From Phorcus lineatus (Eukaryota; Mollusca; Gastropoda; Trochida; Trochidae): a stretch of 64,000 bases of DNA. Both the position numbers and the translations under genes were made by a program. The DNA lies in assembly GCA_921293015.1 (NCBI GenBank), contig OV121086.1, forward strand, positions 28,630,254 to 28,694,253. Direction: 5' to 3'. The notes below the pieces were generated by a model, which was not told where the DNA came from, searched no databases, and saw only the letters and a list, made by a program, of their open reading frames with translations. Below are positions 51,180-62,807 of this stretch, in pieces (position 1 is the stretch's first letter; every line of letters starts with the position of its first letter).

Positions 51180-54130
51180 ACATAGGGACACATATAAGTT
51201 TTTTTTCGGATAAAAAAAGAATGGGTCGTTTCAGAATTGTAGTATCTTGTACCAGTGATTTTATCTAAAACTTTGTATACCTATTCTTGTCGACAAGATG
51301 TTTTTGTGATTGTCAATAGTGACAACTTTGTTACTAATATTCGAATTGTATACACATTCACTTAGTATATTGTAGTATTTATTGTAGGTTTAAATAGGAT
51401 ATTCAATGATACTCTTTATCTGTTTTTTAAGAACAAATTTCACAGGTTGATACCTCTTCAAATCACTTTTCCTAATATCTTAGTACAACAATAGGCACTA
51501 TTTTTTAAATAAAGCCCTATACTTAACTTTCAAAGACACATAATGTTTATATTTGTTTATCATTATAGTTGAAACAATGATAGTTAACAATATTTCCTTG
51601 TTATCACTGCCTGCGATTTATATCATTATACTTATTAGATAAGTAAAGTATAAACCTTGCATTAAGCACCTGTAACACAGATTAATGACACACGTACCTG
51701 TCGGAGATTAATGATGAATAATGGATAAGATTCGAAATTAAGTTGAGCACCATCCATTACAATTTTAAATTCCTTTTCCTGACCTGACTGCTGCTCCCGA
51801 ATCTATGTGGTTCTTTTTACAAGCCAACCTTAGTTACGGTTGACCTTAAAACTCTCTTTAACCATACACTGGGTCTAAGGGACAAACGAAAATGGATACT
51901 GTTTTGTAAAAAAAGCTTTATCGTAGGAGTGAATGCTTATTACTATAAGTGATGATAACTATTTCATTTATTGATTTGGCGATGATTCGATTCTTCAAAA
52001 GCAATCACCGATTACTTTCGATTTAGGTTTGTTGCTTTTTTAATTACAAACGTGATAAGGTATGTAACTAACTTAAAGAAAAGTCAATGATTTGTTTTGA
52101 TCAATCAGCTCTGCCTGAAATTCGAAACTCAACTATTTGACTATTCCAAGAAGTATACCTGTTACTGGCTAAAAGTTTTTGTTGTTTGATGATGTTCATT
52201 TTCATCTATTCTGACAATACGAGAAAACACCCTAAAGTTCCGAATGACATAATCGTTTAACTGTAACCGAATAAGGGTTTTGATGAAGTGTATGGAATAT
52301 AAAAAGTAGTTCGTTTTTTAAACTTAATTTACCTGTTCGTCAGGTTGTTTACCAAGTTTGCTTTATTGCACTCATATCACTCTCCATGTTATGTTCTTTA
52401 ATATATGTATGAATATATGTATATATCTTATAAGTAAGGTTTCAATTTAATAAACATGTTTCTCTATCATCCTTACTTAAAAAAAGCCAATAAAATATGC
52501 CATACATTTTTGTGTATGTTCTTTTCTATTGTCTTGTAACCACTGCTTATCAGGCTTGAATCACTTGACTATGAAAATTGATAGATTAAATATATATTTT
52601 GAAATGGTGTATAAGAAAACCATAATCGAAGGAACAGGTCATAGACGTTTTGTTCTTTATTTCTTCGAAGGTAGGAACCAGTTTGTTTAAACGGTGTGAA
52701 CACAGCTTTTATCAAAACATCTTGAAAACTTGATGACTGGTCTCTTAAGGTTGACGAATAATGGTTTCTGTGAGATTCCAATGTCATCATCGACTCTCAC
52801 AGAACAAACAGATATCTTAGGGCTTCCTAAAAGAAACAACCAACTTGTAAACTTGTTTTTTTCTTCTGAATGTTATACGGCGGTTTAGTTAATCGCATAT
52901 TATCACATCGATGTCAACTCTCTACCAATGAATCCATTGAATCCTTTATAACGTATGCCACTTACAATGCTCTTCAATGATTAGTTAATTCAATGAAAGT
53001 TTTTTCACTTGTACTCTTAATCTGAATGTTTTGCAGGAGGAAACAAAATGACCATTTCAATAATCTATTATTCACAAACTCTAGACTTTTAACAAAAAAA
53101 CTTTCCATTAAAAAGCTGTAAGACAAATGTGTACTTTTTGGACACGTTAATCTATTTTTTTCTGAACATATGTAAAGAGTCATTCTTAAAGGCAATTGTT
53201 CTATTATATTATTATAAAAGTGACTTATAGCCTGCAGGGATATAAATTAAATGCAGATCATGTTTGCAAAAAACTTTAAAAAACTAACTCAGATATCCGT
53301 TGTCCAGCATAGAGGCGTTGTGTCCTATAATCACACATTTTTAATCAACTGATAATTGATTTTGCATTTGACAGAAAGAAACGATTGGTTGGGGCATTTT
53401 ATAGTAAATAGAATGATAGCAAAAGAATGTCAGTCTTGTTACAGCTGAATAATATGTGTAATGTATCAATAAGTCTAGTTCTAAACTTCTACTTCTATCA
53501 TAGTGAAAGGTTGTGGGCGTGAAACTCAATGAGATATAGAATGTTATTGAATATCAATAACTAATTCACTAATTGTTTAAGGATGTGATAACAAATTCAA
53601 TTGTGAAAATGTAAACTAAATTTGAAGATTGATTCTTCCAAATACATTTGAAATAAAAATAAGGAATATAAAGAAAAGATATCCGTGAAGGGCTTAAATG
53701 CAAAGAGGTGCCAAAAGACAGGCTGTCAAGCATATTATGATCTTGGTTTTGTTTTGCTGGTGTCCTCTCGTCCTAATTTCATTAAAACTATCGTTCAATC
53801 AATGACACCTGTCACTTGCCACGACATTGCTAACGAGATAATCTTGTACCATCAAGATAACAACTTCTAAGTTTGAGGGTTCGAAAGCGAGGAATTACAA
53901 CTTTTTGATAATATCATCAAGGTTATTTTTAAAACCTTCATGAATAACTGCAGGTTAACGCTTTTTATATAAATATGATTTCAAAGGAGACCGAAAAGGT
54001 TATTAAAACCCCCGGTGTCTTCACTCAAAACTAATTGTTAACGAGATGATCCTCTACCATCAATATGAGGTGTCAGTATAACCGTTTGTCTTCATGTTAA
54101 CCATGAATGGTTCAGAAAGGACTCTAAATA
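51180..54130 (+). repeat. Diverged segmental repeat, unit 3 (short)
   Basis: Blocks are 51.20-51.25 (like 34.12-34.17), 51.61-51.87 (like 36.88-37.13; shared TAAGTAAAGTATAA-type and CACCTGTCGGAGAT-type strings), 52.69-52.85 (like 49.74 and 57.65), 53.19-53.25 (like 38.31) and 53.70-53.88 (like 39.79-40.01; shared AATCAATGACACCTGTCAC and GCTAACGAGATAATCTTG). A further copy of the last block lies at 54.01-54.12 kb. Confidence 0.6.
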
Positions 54131-55373
54131 CTCTGATTTAGCGAAGCAAATAGGTTAACAGAGTAAGAATATACTAAATATTTCTGTTCCATTATAATGA
54201 ACTCTGATATAACTCTGTAGAGCATTTTTTAAAAATTCTATAGTGTCCCTAATGTAACTGAGCTATAGATCAGTATATATACTTCAAACTTTTATGCCCT
54301 TGTTAAAGACATAATATTGATTAAATGGTGTTAAGGACAGGAAAACAACCGAGTAATGCATGTAAAGTTTCCATACAACCTCAAATCTAAATGTTAATTT
54401 TAGGTGTCTTTATATGTAAAACATGCCTGATAGAATGAAAAATTAACACACAATTTCAAGATTTCAAGGGATATGATTAAAATTCAACAAGAAAACGATT
54501 ATCAATTGATAAATATTATCAAAGTATTTCATTTAACTGTGCGTGTGTAAAGACAAACTCTTTCACAATTTACTATGATAGTTACTTTTTCATATTGTAC
54601 TGGGCTCGTATAGAAATCGCTTGAGGTGAATTTTAAGTTTAACATACATGAAACAACAGTGTCAGTCGATTAACTCATTCAAGTAGCGCAAGAAGAGAAC
54701 AATTGCTGTCACCTCGTTCACATGAAAAATTAGTTAGCCCTCTACAATTAAGTGATCAGTAATATCACTGCGTGCTTTCTGCCAGTCTGTCAAATACTGA
54801 ATTCATAGTAAACTCATGGTGCTATTGACTTTCGATATATGTATAGTCCGATAGAAGATTGTTTGAATCTATAAAATGTCCTTCGATGTGTTCTATAACA
54901 TCTAAAATGCCGATCAAATAATATACTATAGTGGAAAGACGTTTGAAAACCTATTTATTTGGGATCAATGTTTGACTTTGTCCATGCTGTGACGAACATT
55001 AGATTCAAAGAGAAAGTTGACCTTTTATGTTATAAAAACATTCCTATTCAGAGTTATAGCAAGGGAAAATGTTTTTTTTTTTTGTAATTTAATGGCCAGG
55101 AATGACAGTATGAAGTGAGGTACCGGTAACCATCAGTATTATTATCAAAATTGTAAAAGTGAATTGTAAAAGGTAGTTCGAATCTTCGCTACTCTCATTC
55201 TTTAGAAAGGTTATCTTTAAAACTGTATCGAAAAAATGTTTACTGATGTAACAAACAACTTGTCTTTATTGGTTGAAATGTCGCGTAGCAATTATAATAT
55301 AATAAAACGTCAATAACTTTCAAGACGCTAGATATTAAAAACTTGATCATGAATGATGTGATGTCATTGTTGA

Positions 55374-55448
55374 CGTCATGATTAATAATGTCATGAAACG
55401 TCATGATTAATAATGTCATGAAACGTCATGATTAATTATGTCATAAAC
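55374..55448 (+). repeat. 25-bp tandem repeat, three copies, with CRE-like cores
   Basis: The unit CGTCATGATTAATAATGTCATG plus AAA (written split) occurs at 55374, 55399 and 55424; the third copy has changes. TGACGTCA occurs at 55371-55378 and CATGACGTAATG follows at 55449-55460, so the array is rich in CRE/ATF half sites. Confidence 0.9.
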
Positions 55449-55799
55449 CATGACGTAATGAAAGTTTAGCTGGTGACTTAGGCCGGTTGCTTATGCACAT
55501 ATGATCTGTAAATATGGCTAAAGGAACATCAGTTGTGCTTGACACCCTATTCCGCATGATTTACTGAAGTGGGATTATCAAACAGTAAACATGTTTTTGA
55601 TTTTCAAACTTGGGTCAGGAAAAGAAAGACAATCATCTACTGCAGCGAAGAGTTTAATGCCTGACAGGATGTGACAAGGTATGTTTGAATCATTTGATAT
55701 TTCACAGATGAAAACAATATATTTTCAGGTTTCGAAACCCTTAAAATACCGTGCAATTTTGTTATTTTTTATTCCTTAAAATTATGAAGGATATCAATG

Positions 55800-58700
55800 G
55801 TTGATGTCAAGATTACTCAGCCGTCATATAGAAAAAAATATTTAACAGAACATGTGTTGTCAACAAAACTTAATCGTTACTTAATGTGGTTTAACAAATT
55901 GAATTCTCATCAAGACGTTGGAGAGAAAAATAGAAGAAATCTATTAGAAGGAGTCATTTCAGCAAATAAACGAGAATTTGCAATCAAATTTTTAACACCA
56001 AATGCCTGCTTTTTTCATTATAGAAATAATAATTCTGCCTTAATACACAATTACCAATGAACCAAACCGGTATGAGGAAATTTGATTATATATTGTTATT
56101 TACCTGCTCACATTTAATAAGGTACAAAATTTCTGTCATTATACCTGATAGATAATTATAGGAGGAACATCGATTCCTTTCAAAATCAATCATTTGAAAC
56201 AAAGCTGAATTGATGGAGTTTCCCCTTTGTCTTTATTGTATTAATCAAGCTAAAGAATAGGAAGTATGTGGTTACATATACATCTGTATATACCTGGTAA
56301 AAGTTCATTTCATGTTCAGTTTTTCTTTATGTCTTATTAGAAGATAAACCGAATGTATTTAATTGAAAAGATAATGTAAGTAGGTAAATGTTAACTAAAG
56401 CCGATTTTCAGTCAGCCATGCAACAGAAGCTGTGTACGACATGTATAGAATATATCAATGAAACTATATGTACGTGGAGGGACTTAAATCAATTATACCT
56501 TAAAAATAAAATGGACCTGTGTAGTATAATTTTGATATGTAAATATTCTCCGATATACAATGGGTAAAGAAACATACATGAATAAAGGCTCATCAATGTC
56601 GCTTAACCGGTCATTGTACGGTCGTTTTAAAACTGCTTCCTTTTATGAAAATACATTGTCTTGCAATTGGGAACATTTTCAAAAATAACTTAATAACTTA
56701 AAAACGTGAAAAAAGACGTCCAAAGGCACTTTTAGGTGGGAGGTAAAGGAAATGTTCCTAATTGAAAAATATCAGATTATCAGACTCATGCTGTCCACTC
56801 TTTACAATATTTATACATTAATGTAGCCTCAAGTCAAGCCTTTTATACAGGCAAAGTGCTCTTAGACTAATCAAACTTTAAGTTTTCCCCATAAATTTTG
56901 AATTTCAAGTATCTTTTCGTTTTACATTCGGTTACAAATACTGAGTGTCCAAATTTATCTATATTAACATGGCCTTAAGCTACTACCATTAAGATAATCA
57001 GTTTCGAGAAGGAACACCATTGTATTAACCATCTGTAACAGAAATCAATTGTGGTAACCAGACCAAGGCTGGACACCATCAGAGGTCTTCCAAACGTCGA
57101 ATACTGGAGATCAGGAGTATGTTCGCAATAATAGCATGGATTTCTGACATTTCTAGTCGGATATGTTTCATTGAATTTTTATTTGTTTCAGTGTAAATGT
57201 TGATCCAAAGTCCAGTGAAAACAGGAAGTGGAAATATATCTCAAACAGCAATCAGAGTAAAAATGTATGTACTTATATATTTACGGATGCACTTGGATAT
57301 ATTATCAGCATAATTCTATAAAACAATTCATGTGAAAGTTGAACCATCTTACCATATTGATTATCGGAAAATATGTATATAATGACATTTGGAGGATTTG
57401 CAAAGCATGTATTATAAGCTAGACATGTACGAAAAAACAATTTGTATGTTGTTGTATCGTTGTTAGGTCAGAGGTTTCGGAACCTCGAGAGAATTATATA
57501 TAATAATAACAATTTTAATAGTATTAGGAATTACTATCAACTCGCCGCAATAGGATTTGCTATCAAACCGTCGTCTTATCAGAAAAATCAGAATCGAGGC
57601 TCACTATATAAAAATATAAATGTCCTTTTCAGGAAAAAATGTAAGTTCACGGTGTGAATACAGACCACTTGTAGGAAATCTGAAATCCTGACGATTGGTC
57701 TCTTGAAGTTGAAAATTAATGGCTTCTAAGAGTTGATTATAATCATTTTTATCTTACAAAATAAACAGATAACTTATGACCATCTCAAAGATACGAGAAA
57801 TGTGCAAAGGACAAAATACGAATTCAATTTTCTGAACATGCATATCCGGACGTGTGGCAGCAATGAAGTTGTGCTTCCGGTAGTTGTTTATATCTAATTT
57901 CATTTATCATTTGAACTTTGTTGTTTGAAATTTCACAGGCAATAGAGACATTTTATTGGAAATATTTCTGTTCACATTTTCTTGTTGTCATTTATATATC
58001 ATCATGTGTCATATCTAATAACAAACTTACGAATTGTTTTAGAAATGACCGACGCACCTCATTTATTCAAACCCAACATTGTATATCATATATGTTGATA
58101 TTAAACCATTGTACAAAATATCGAACATTACTGATGGTTATCCGTAAATAATCAACATAGTTTCACACATGTTATCATATATTATCAAAGTTTTAATCTC
58201 ATCAGGTGAAAGATAAATGTATATTTAAAAACTGATAATTATGTAGATACTATCAATGCACTTGATTACTCGCCCGTTGAAGACTTCGTTGTTCAATAAA
58301 TCTACACGTTTATTTTACATTCGGTAATAACATCGCGTGCTGACCAATTGACGTGGCGTCATGATCTTTAAATTTGACGTTTGCGGTTTCATCGCGGTCG
58401 CAGTGTCATGTCAGCTTTTTCTTGACGATACAGTTCAGCAATTAAACACTAGTCACACTAACATTCTAATGAAACCTTTTCGCTTTCGCTTATTAGATTC
58501 GAAACCACTCCACCGTTTCATAAAAATGTTATTCAACGGGATGTCGTTTAGTATTCTAGATCTTTCCGTTGATTTACAGCTTAAGTCGCCACTCACAATC
58601 ATCATTCTTACGAAAGGGGTACTTTCAAAGCATCAAAAAATGTTGGTCCGTACATCCTGATTTCAGATACACAGTTAAACAACAATGGATTTAATGAACT

Positions 58701-60150
58701 GTGGATAGAGTGCCTTGTCCAAGGATAAGACGCAGTATGGGAGTTAAAAAGTGAGTGAGTGCGCCTGTAGGGTTAAATCTCCTGTCAGCAAATCTTTTGT
58801 TGTTTAACATGTGTCTGTGTCGTCCAAATGAAAGTAGACAGATCAGTAAGAAAGACGGAGATAAAGCACACAGTTTGAGACAGTATGATAACATTATATG
58901 AATACGCCTTGATCTTCACAAGCGGCGCGTCATTTTCTGCAGCAGTTCGTGTTACTGAGTAAACTTACCATGCATCGTCCATAAGTTACAGTTAAAGGCA
59001 AATAACTGGCTAACTCAGACTCAGAAAGCACCTTATCAAATGGAAAGCACATTTTCTGAACTGTCGTGTACGTTCATACGTTAATACAAAATACAATACA
59101 GTTGAAGATTTCTATATATATACCAACGAAATGTGAATGTTGTGAAGAAAGGACAAAACGTCCATTTCCATTAAGTTGTTATAAGTCTTACAAGTCAAAT
59201 GAGTACGTTTTCTTGTTTTGTTTTTATCGGAAAAGTTTTACAATGCATTTTCTAGAACAAGGTGACATACAGCCTGCGACAATTAACTCAAAAACATGAA
59301 CAAGTTTACTTAAAAAAACAAAACTTCTTTCTGTTCTTCAAGTTGGTCTCAATATGAACGATCTTGTATGAGATTCAAAATTTCAACCGCATAACCATTT
59401 TTCTTGCAAACTATGAGCGGAAGCGAGTTTGATGTCAATCAATTCTACATTCCATAGTATTGTGACATTCAAACGGTAGATTAAAGTACAAGATATATCA
59501 TAATCAGCATCTGTTCAAGTAATGCAATATGGTCGAATGTTCGCTATTATTAAGTCGTGATGTTATTTTCACATTGTTTACATTACTCTTAATACAACTG
59601 ATTGATACACCTATCAACAGTATTTTGAAAACGTTATTTCTTTCGAGTCCAATTTAAAAACACATATTTTTTACTAAAAATGTCCTTACATTTTTCAGTT
59701 ACTTAGATATTTATTTTATTTGTCATCTTCATTGCTTTGGCGGTGGTCTTGCATTAAGTCCAAAATCAAATACTGTTTGCTTCAAAACTAATCGTACAGT
59801 TTCAAACGTATACGTCAATGAATAAACAGTACCGCCAATGCAGCAAGGCTCACTCCACTAATAACTAAAGAATGAATGTGAGTTGCAATTTTTGAAAAAC
59901 TTTACTTTGAATTCTTGTGCTTCTTAAAATACTCTTCTAATTACAGATTTGAGAAACCGACAGCTGCAAAAGCGAGAGGATACCTATAATTTGTCAGTAC
60001 AGAAATAAATCATGTTGACTTCATAGATAATTACCAATTAGCCAATCCAGCATGAGGATTTTAGCCATTGTAAATTATATGTTCATTAAAACTCCCGCCT
60101 TTCAATTAGCTACACTATTTCCATCAGTGTACTTGATAGACAAATATAGT
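55800..60150 (+). repeat. Diverged segmental repeat, unit 4 and start of unit 5
   Basis: Blocks are 56.97-57.09 (AGCTACTACCATTA, as at 47.03), 57.65-57.80 (GACGATTGGTCTCTTGAAGT, as at 49.79 and 52.73) and 59.25-59.29 (GGTGACATACAGCCTGCGA, as at 53.2 and 38.3). In addition 56.04-56.16 is repeated at 60.04-60.15 kb (CAATTACCAAT..., ATGAGGA, ACTTGATAGACAA-type). Confidence 0.5.
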
Positions 60151-60349
60151 AATTATAAAACAATATAAAAAGAAAGGATTGAATATTCTCTTTCGTCCTT
60201 GGTGCTTACCGTTAATCCGTTATTAAAAACCAGGCTCCTTTTTTCAATCTGTTGAAACCATCTTCTGATATTCTAAGCGTCTATATCGTTATACGTTTTT
60301 CGGACAAAGTTACAAAAGAGAGGAAGCATAATTAAAATTTGCTTTTCCC

Positions 60350-60460
60350 GGCAGGCGTTTATTTTCCCCCGAAAAAGCTGTTCAAGGGCGTCTCTTTGAG
60401 GCAGGCTTGTATCTAAGGCACTGGACTCAGTAAGGATTTTACGGTAAATGGAACGTACTT
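60350..60460 (+). repeat. GGCAGGCG-type dispersed repeat fragment
   Basis: GGCAGGCGTTTATTTTCCCC, then GGGCGTCTCTTTGAGGCAGG. Internally repetitive GGCAGGC/GGGCG motifs in a GC-richer island. The phrase is familiar from dispersed repeats in marine invertebrates. Confidence 0.4.
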
Positions 60461-60599
60461 TTATCCAAAAGTGTAAGTTTCGGTAAATTAAACATTTAAG
60501 TATAATTGATATTATGAATATTTACATTCGAATTATGTACATGTTATGCTTACAGAGCTTCCAGCAAAAATTCGCAATAATGTGAACTTGAGATGTTAT

Positions 60600-60980
60600 T
60601 CATACTCGATAGTCCAGAGTAAATATTCCGATAATCTCCACTTTACGCTGGATCCAAGGTAGACTTAACCGAATAATTCTGTTATCTCCCTGTGCTGGTC
60701 CAAATATTATTCGTAACTTAAAATACTCTACTTCTTCATGATTCGCCCTACTCTTAAATTATAAATCATATTGTTAACGGGCAGTTTATATATAGAATAG
60801 ATATGCACGAGATGATCGAGCTTTTGAAATTTAGACTAAGCAAACACAAAGGATAACGAACGAGTCATCTGTCAGAAAGCCCCAACTCTTAGTACATGTA
60901 AAAAAACTCGATATTTTTTCAATAGGAGTCAGTTTATATATGCTAAAACAGGGACAATCAAATTAAATCTTTATGGTGTT
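60600..60980 (-). repeat. Dispersed element, related to FBH1 intron 16
   Basis: 60.61-60.66 kb is the inverse of 14394-14450, and 60.80-60.96 kb matches 14.08-14.23 kb directly. See the entry at 14050. No coding content was seen. Confidence 0.5.
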
Positions 60981-62616
60981 TAGATGAGCGGCGAACATTT
61001 CTTATTTGCAAAGCAAGGCGCAGTTGTCATAACCGGACTTGCGTCAATTTGTTCTGTCGAATCGTGACGTAACAAAATATGAATGCACGAGGTATGAATG
61101 TACATTTTCCTGCATTCATCCCGAAATGGTTGCATGTCTTTGAGAGCTCTCGTCGAATCAAAATCGCCAAATAACGTGTAACAAACTCATTTTGTAATTA
61201 TTACAGAAATTTGCAACATTCGCTGTTGTGTCATCTGACTAGGAAACTCGTGAAAACTTTTGTATAACCATTGCTATATGTCTCGAGATTGGGTAAAAGA
61301 AAAATAAATCTCGTATCGTAAATCAAATGAGACACTCTCTCGTTTAATGATCTATCTGTAGAGTCAACTGTGTATAAAAGTTAAAAGCAATCCTTACAAA
61401 AATCATACTTTCGTAAAATATTATCAAAATTAAGATTTAATATTAAACAATATCGCTCCTTGTATGTAATGTGTGTGAGGCACAAAATAGGATTGAACAT
61501 TGAAAGAAATGATATCATTCATTATGTTACCTTTCTTCTCTTTATGATTGGTCCACATCGATGTTTATCATTTGCCCAGTGGGGGATATACGAAATCATA
61601 TTTACGAGTATCAAACATTTATTAAATGGAGTCAACAGACAGGCCCTCAAGACAAGTCGGTATCACATTTGATTGGTGTTGATTATCCTTCAAATGTAGA
61701 CCAAGAAACAACTAAGCACATATATGTAAAAGTACTATATACATCAAACAATAACGAGATGCATTACTCACCAGAAAACATGAAACGGAATAAAAAAAAT
61801 AAATGAAGAACCATTCAGTAATTGTGCTGTGCCATTGAAAACCCCCATTTATTTTTTGATTTTAAGATTTTATGGTTTTATAAAAGGAATTTGTCTGCTA
61901 TTACCTATTTCTGTAGCTAACAGAGTGCAAGTAGCAATAGTATAGATAAATAAAGATTGTAGATACGCCATCCCACGATGACATGATTACCAATTATTAA
62001 ACACTGCCAAGATTTGGTAACATTGAATAGAAACCTGCTTATGTTATTATATCTTCACTTTCAAACATAAAAAATAATCTAATAATCAATCATTTTTAAC
62101 GAGATATGGACACGGTATACATGTATATCAATCAAATCTTACACTTAGAGATAATTGACATACAATACCTATTTATTTCAGGTTGAGAGGCATTTTAAAA
62201 ATATTTTTTATAAGTTGAATTCATGTAGGTGGATAAAAAGATTGTTTAAATACCAAATACGCAAGTGATCCATTATTCATGGCGACATTTCTTTGACTGT
62301 GTGCAGCCTATGTATAGATAATTTATCTTAAATATTTGAGTCCTCAGAAACTCTATTGCTTTCAAATATTAAGTTGATGATAATCAATCTTCATAGTTTA
62401 TTTTAATATCGCCAGCTTGCAATGTGGATACCATGTAAATCGACAGGGTAACGTTTATGGTAAAACAACAATCTGTAGTTATCAGAAGTATTAAAAAAAG
62501 GATATACATAAAGAATAAAAAGAATACATATAGTGAAAGACAGATATTGTTTTTAGAGGTAAAATATATAACAAAATTCCTCAATACCTGAACAAATCGG
62601 TCAGCACTGAGGTTTC

Positions 62617-62807
62617 GGTTTCGAATCTTGTACGAGAACTTCCTCTAGCGGCAACATAAATCACGAACAATGTGTTAACTTTTGCTGATTGCATAAATCA
62701 CTTTGATTACATTCAACAGGCTTCTAAATTAATAAACCGAGAAACGCTCGCATTGGGATAGAGGTAAGTATAGAAATCTACGACGCAGCTACCTCTGTGG
62801 GGAGAGA
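62617..62807. mobile_element. Deleted copy of the 442-bp TIR element
   Basis: Shares CCTCTAGCGGCAACATAA, GCTGATTGCATAAATCAC and GAGAAACGCTCG with the element at 26747 and keeps the right terminal repeat TACCTCTGTGGGGAGAGA (62790-62807). The left terminus and part of the interior are lost. Confidence 0.65.

Noticed and set aside
53685..53870. 61-residue open frame as a conserved small protein
   Set aside because: The paralogous block at 39.79-40.01 kb has stops in this frame, so the similarity is at DNA level only.
55797..56060. 87-residue open frame as a gene
   Set aside because: The overlapping block recurs near 60.0 kb without keeping the frame, which indicates repeat sequence.
58361..58660. 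99-residue open frame (MIFKFDVCGF...) as a gene
   Set aside because: No recognisable domain, no flanking splice or promoter context, and an uncertain repeat background; a chance open frame in this length of sequence is plausible. It remains the least repeat-like of the intergenic frames.
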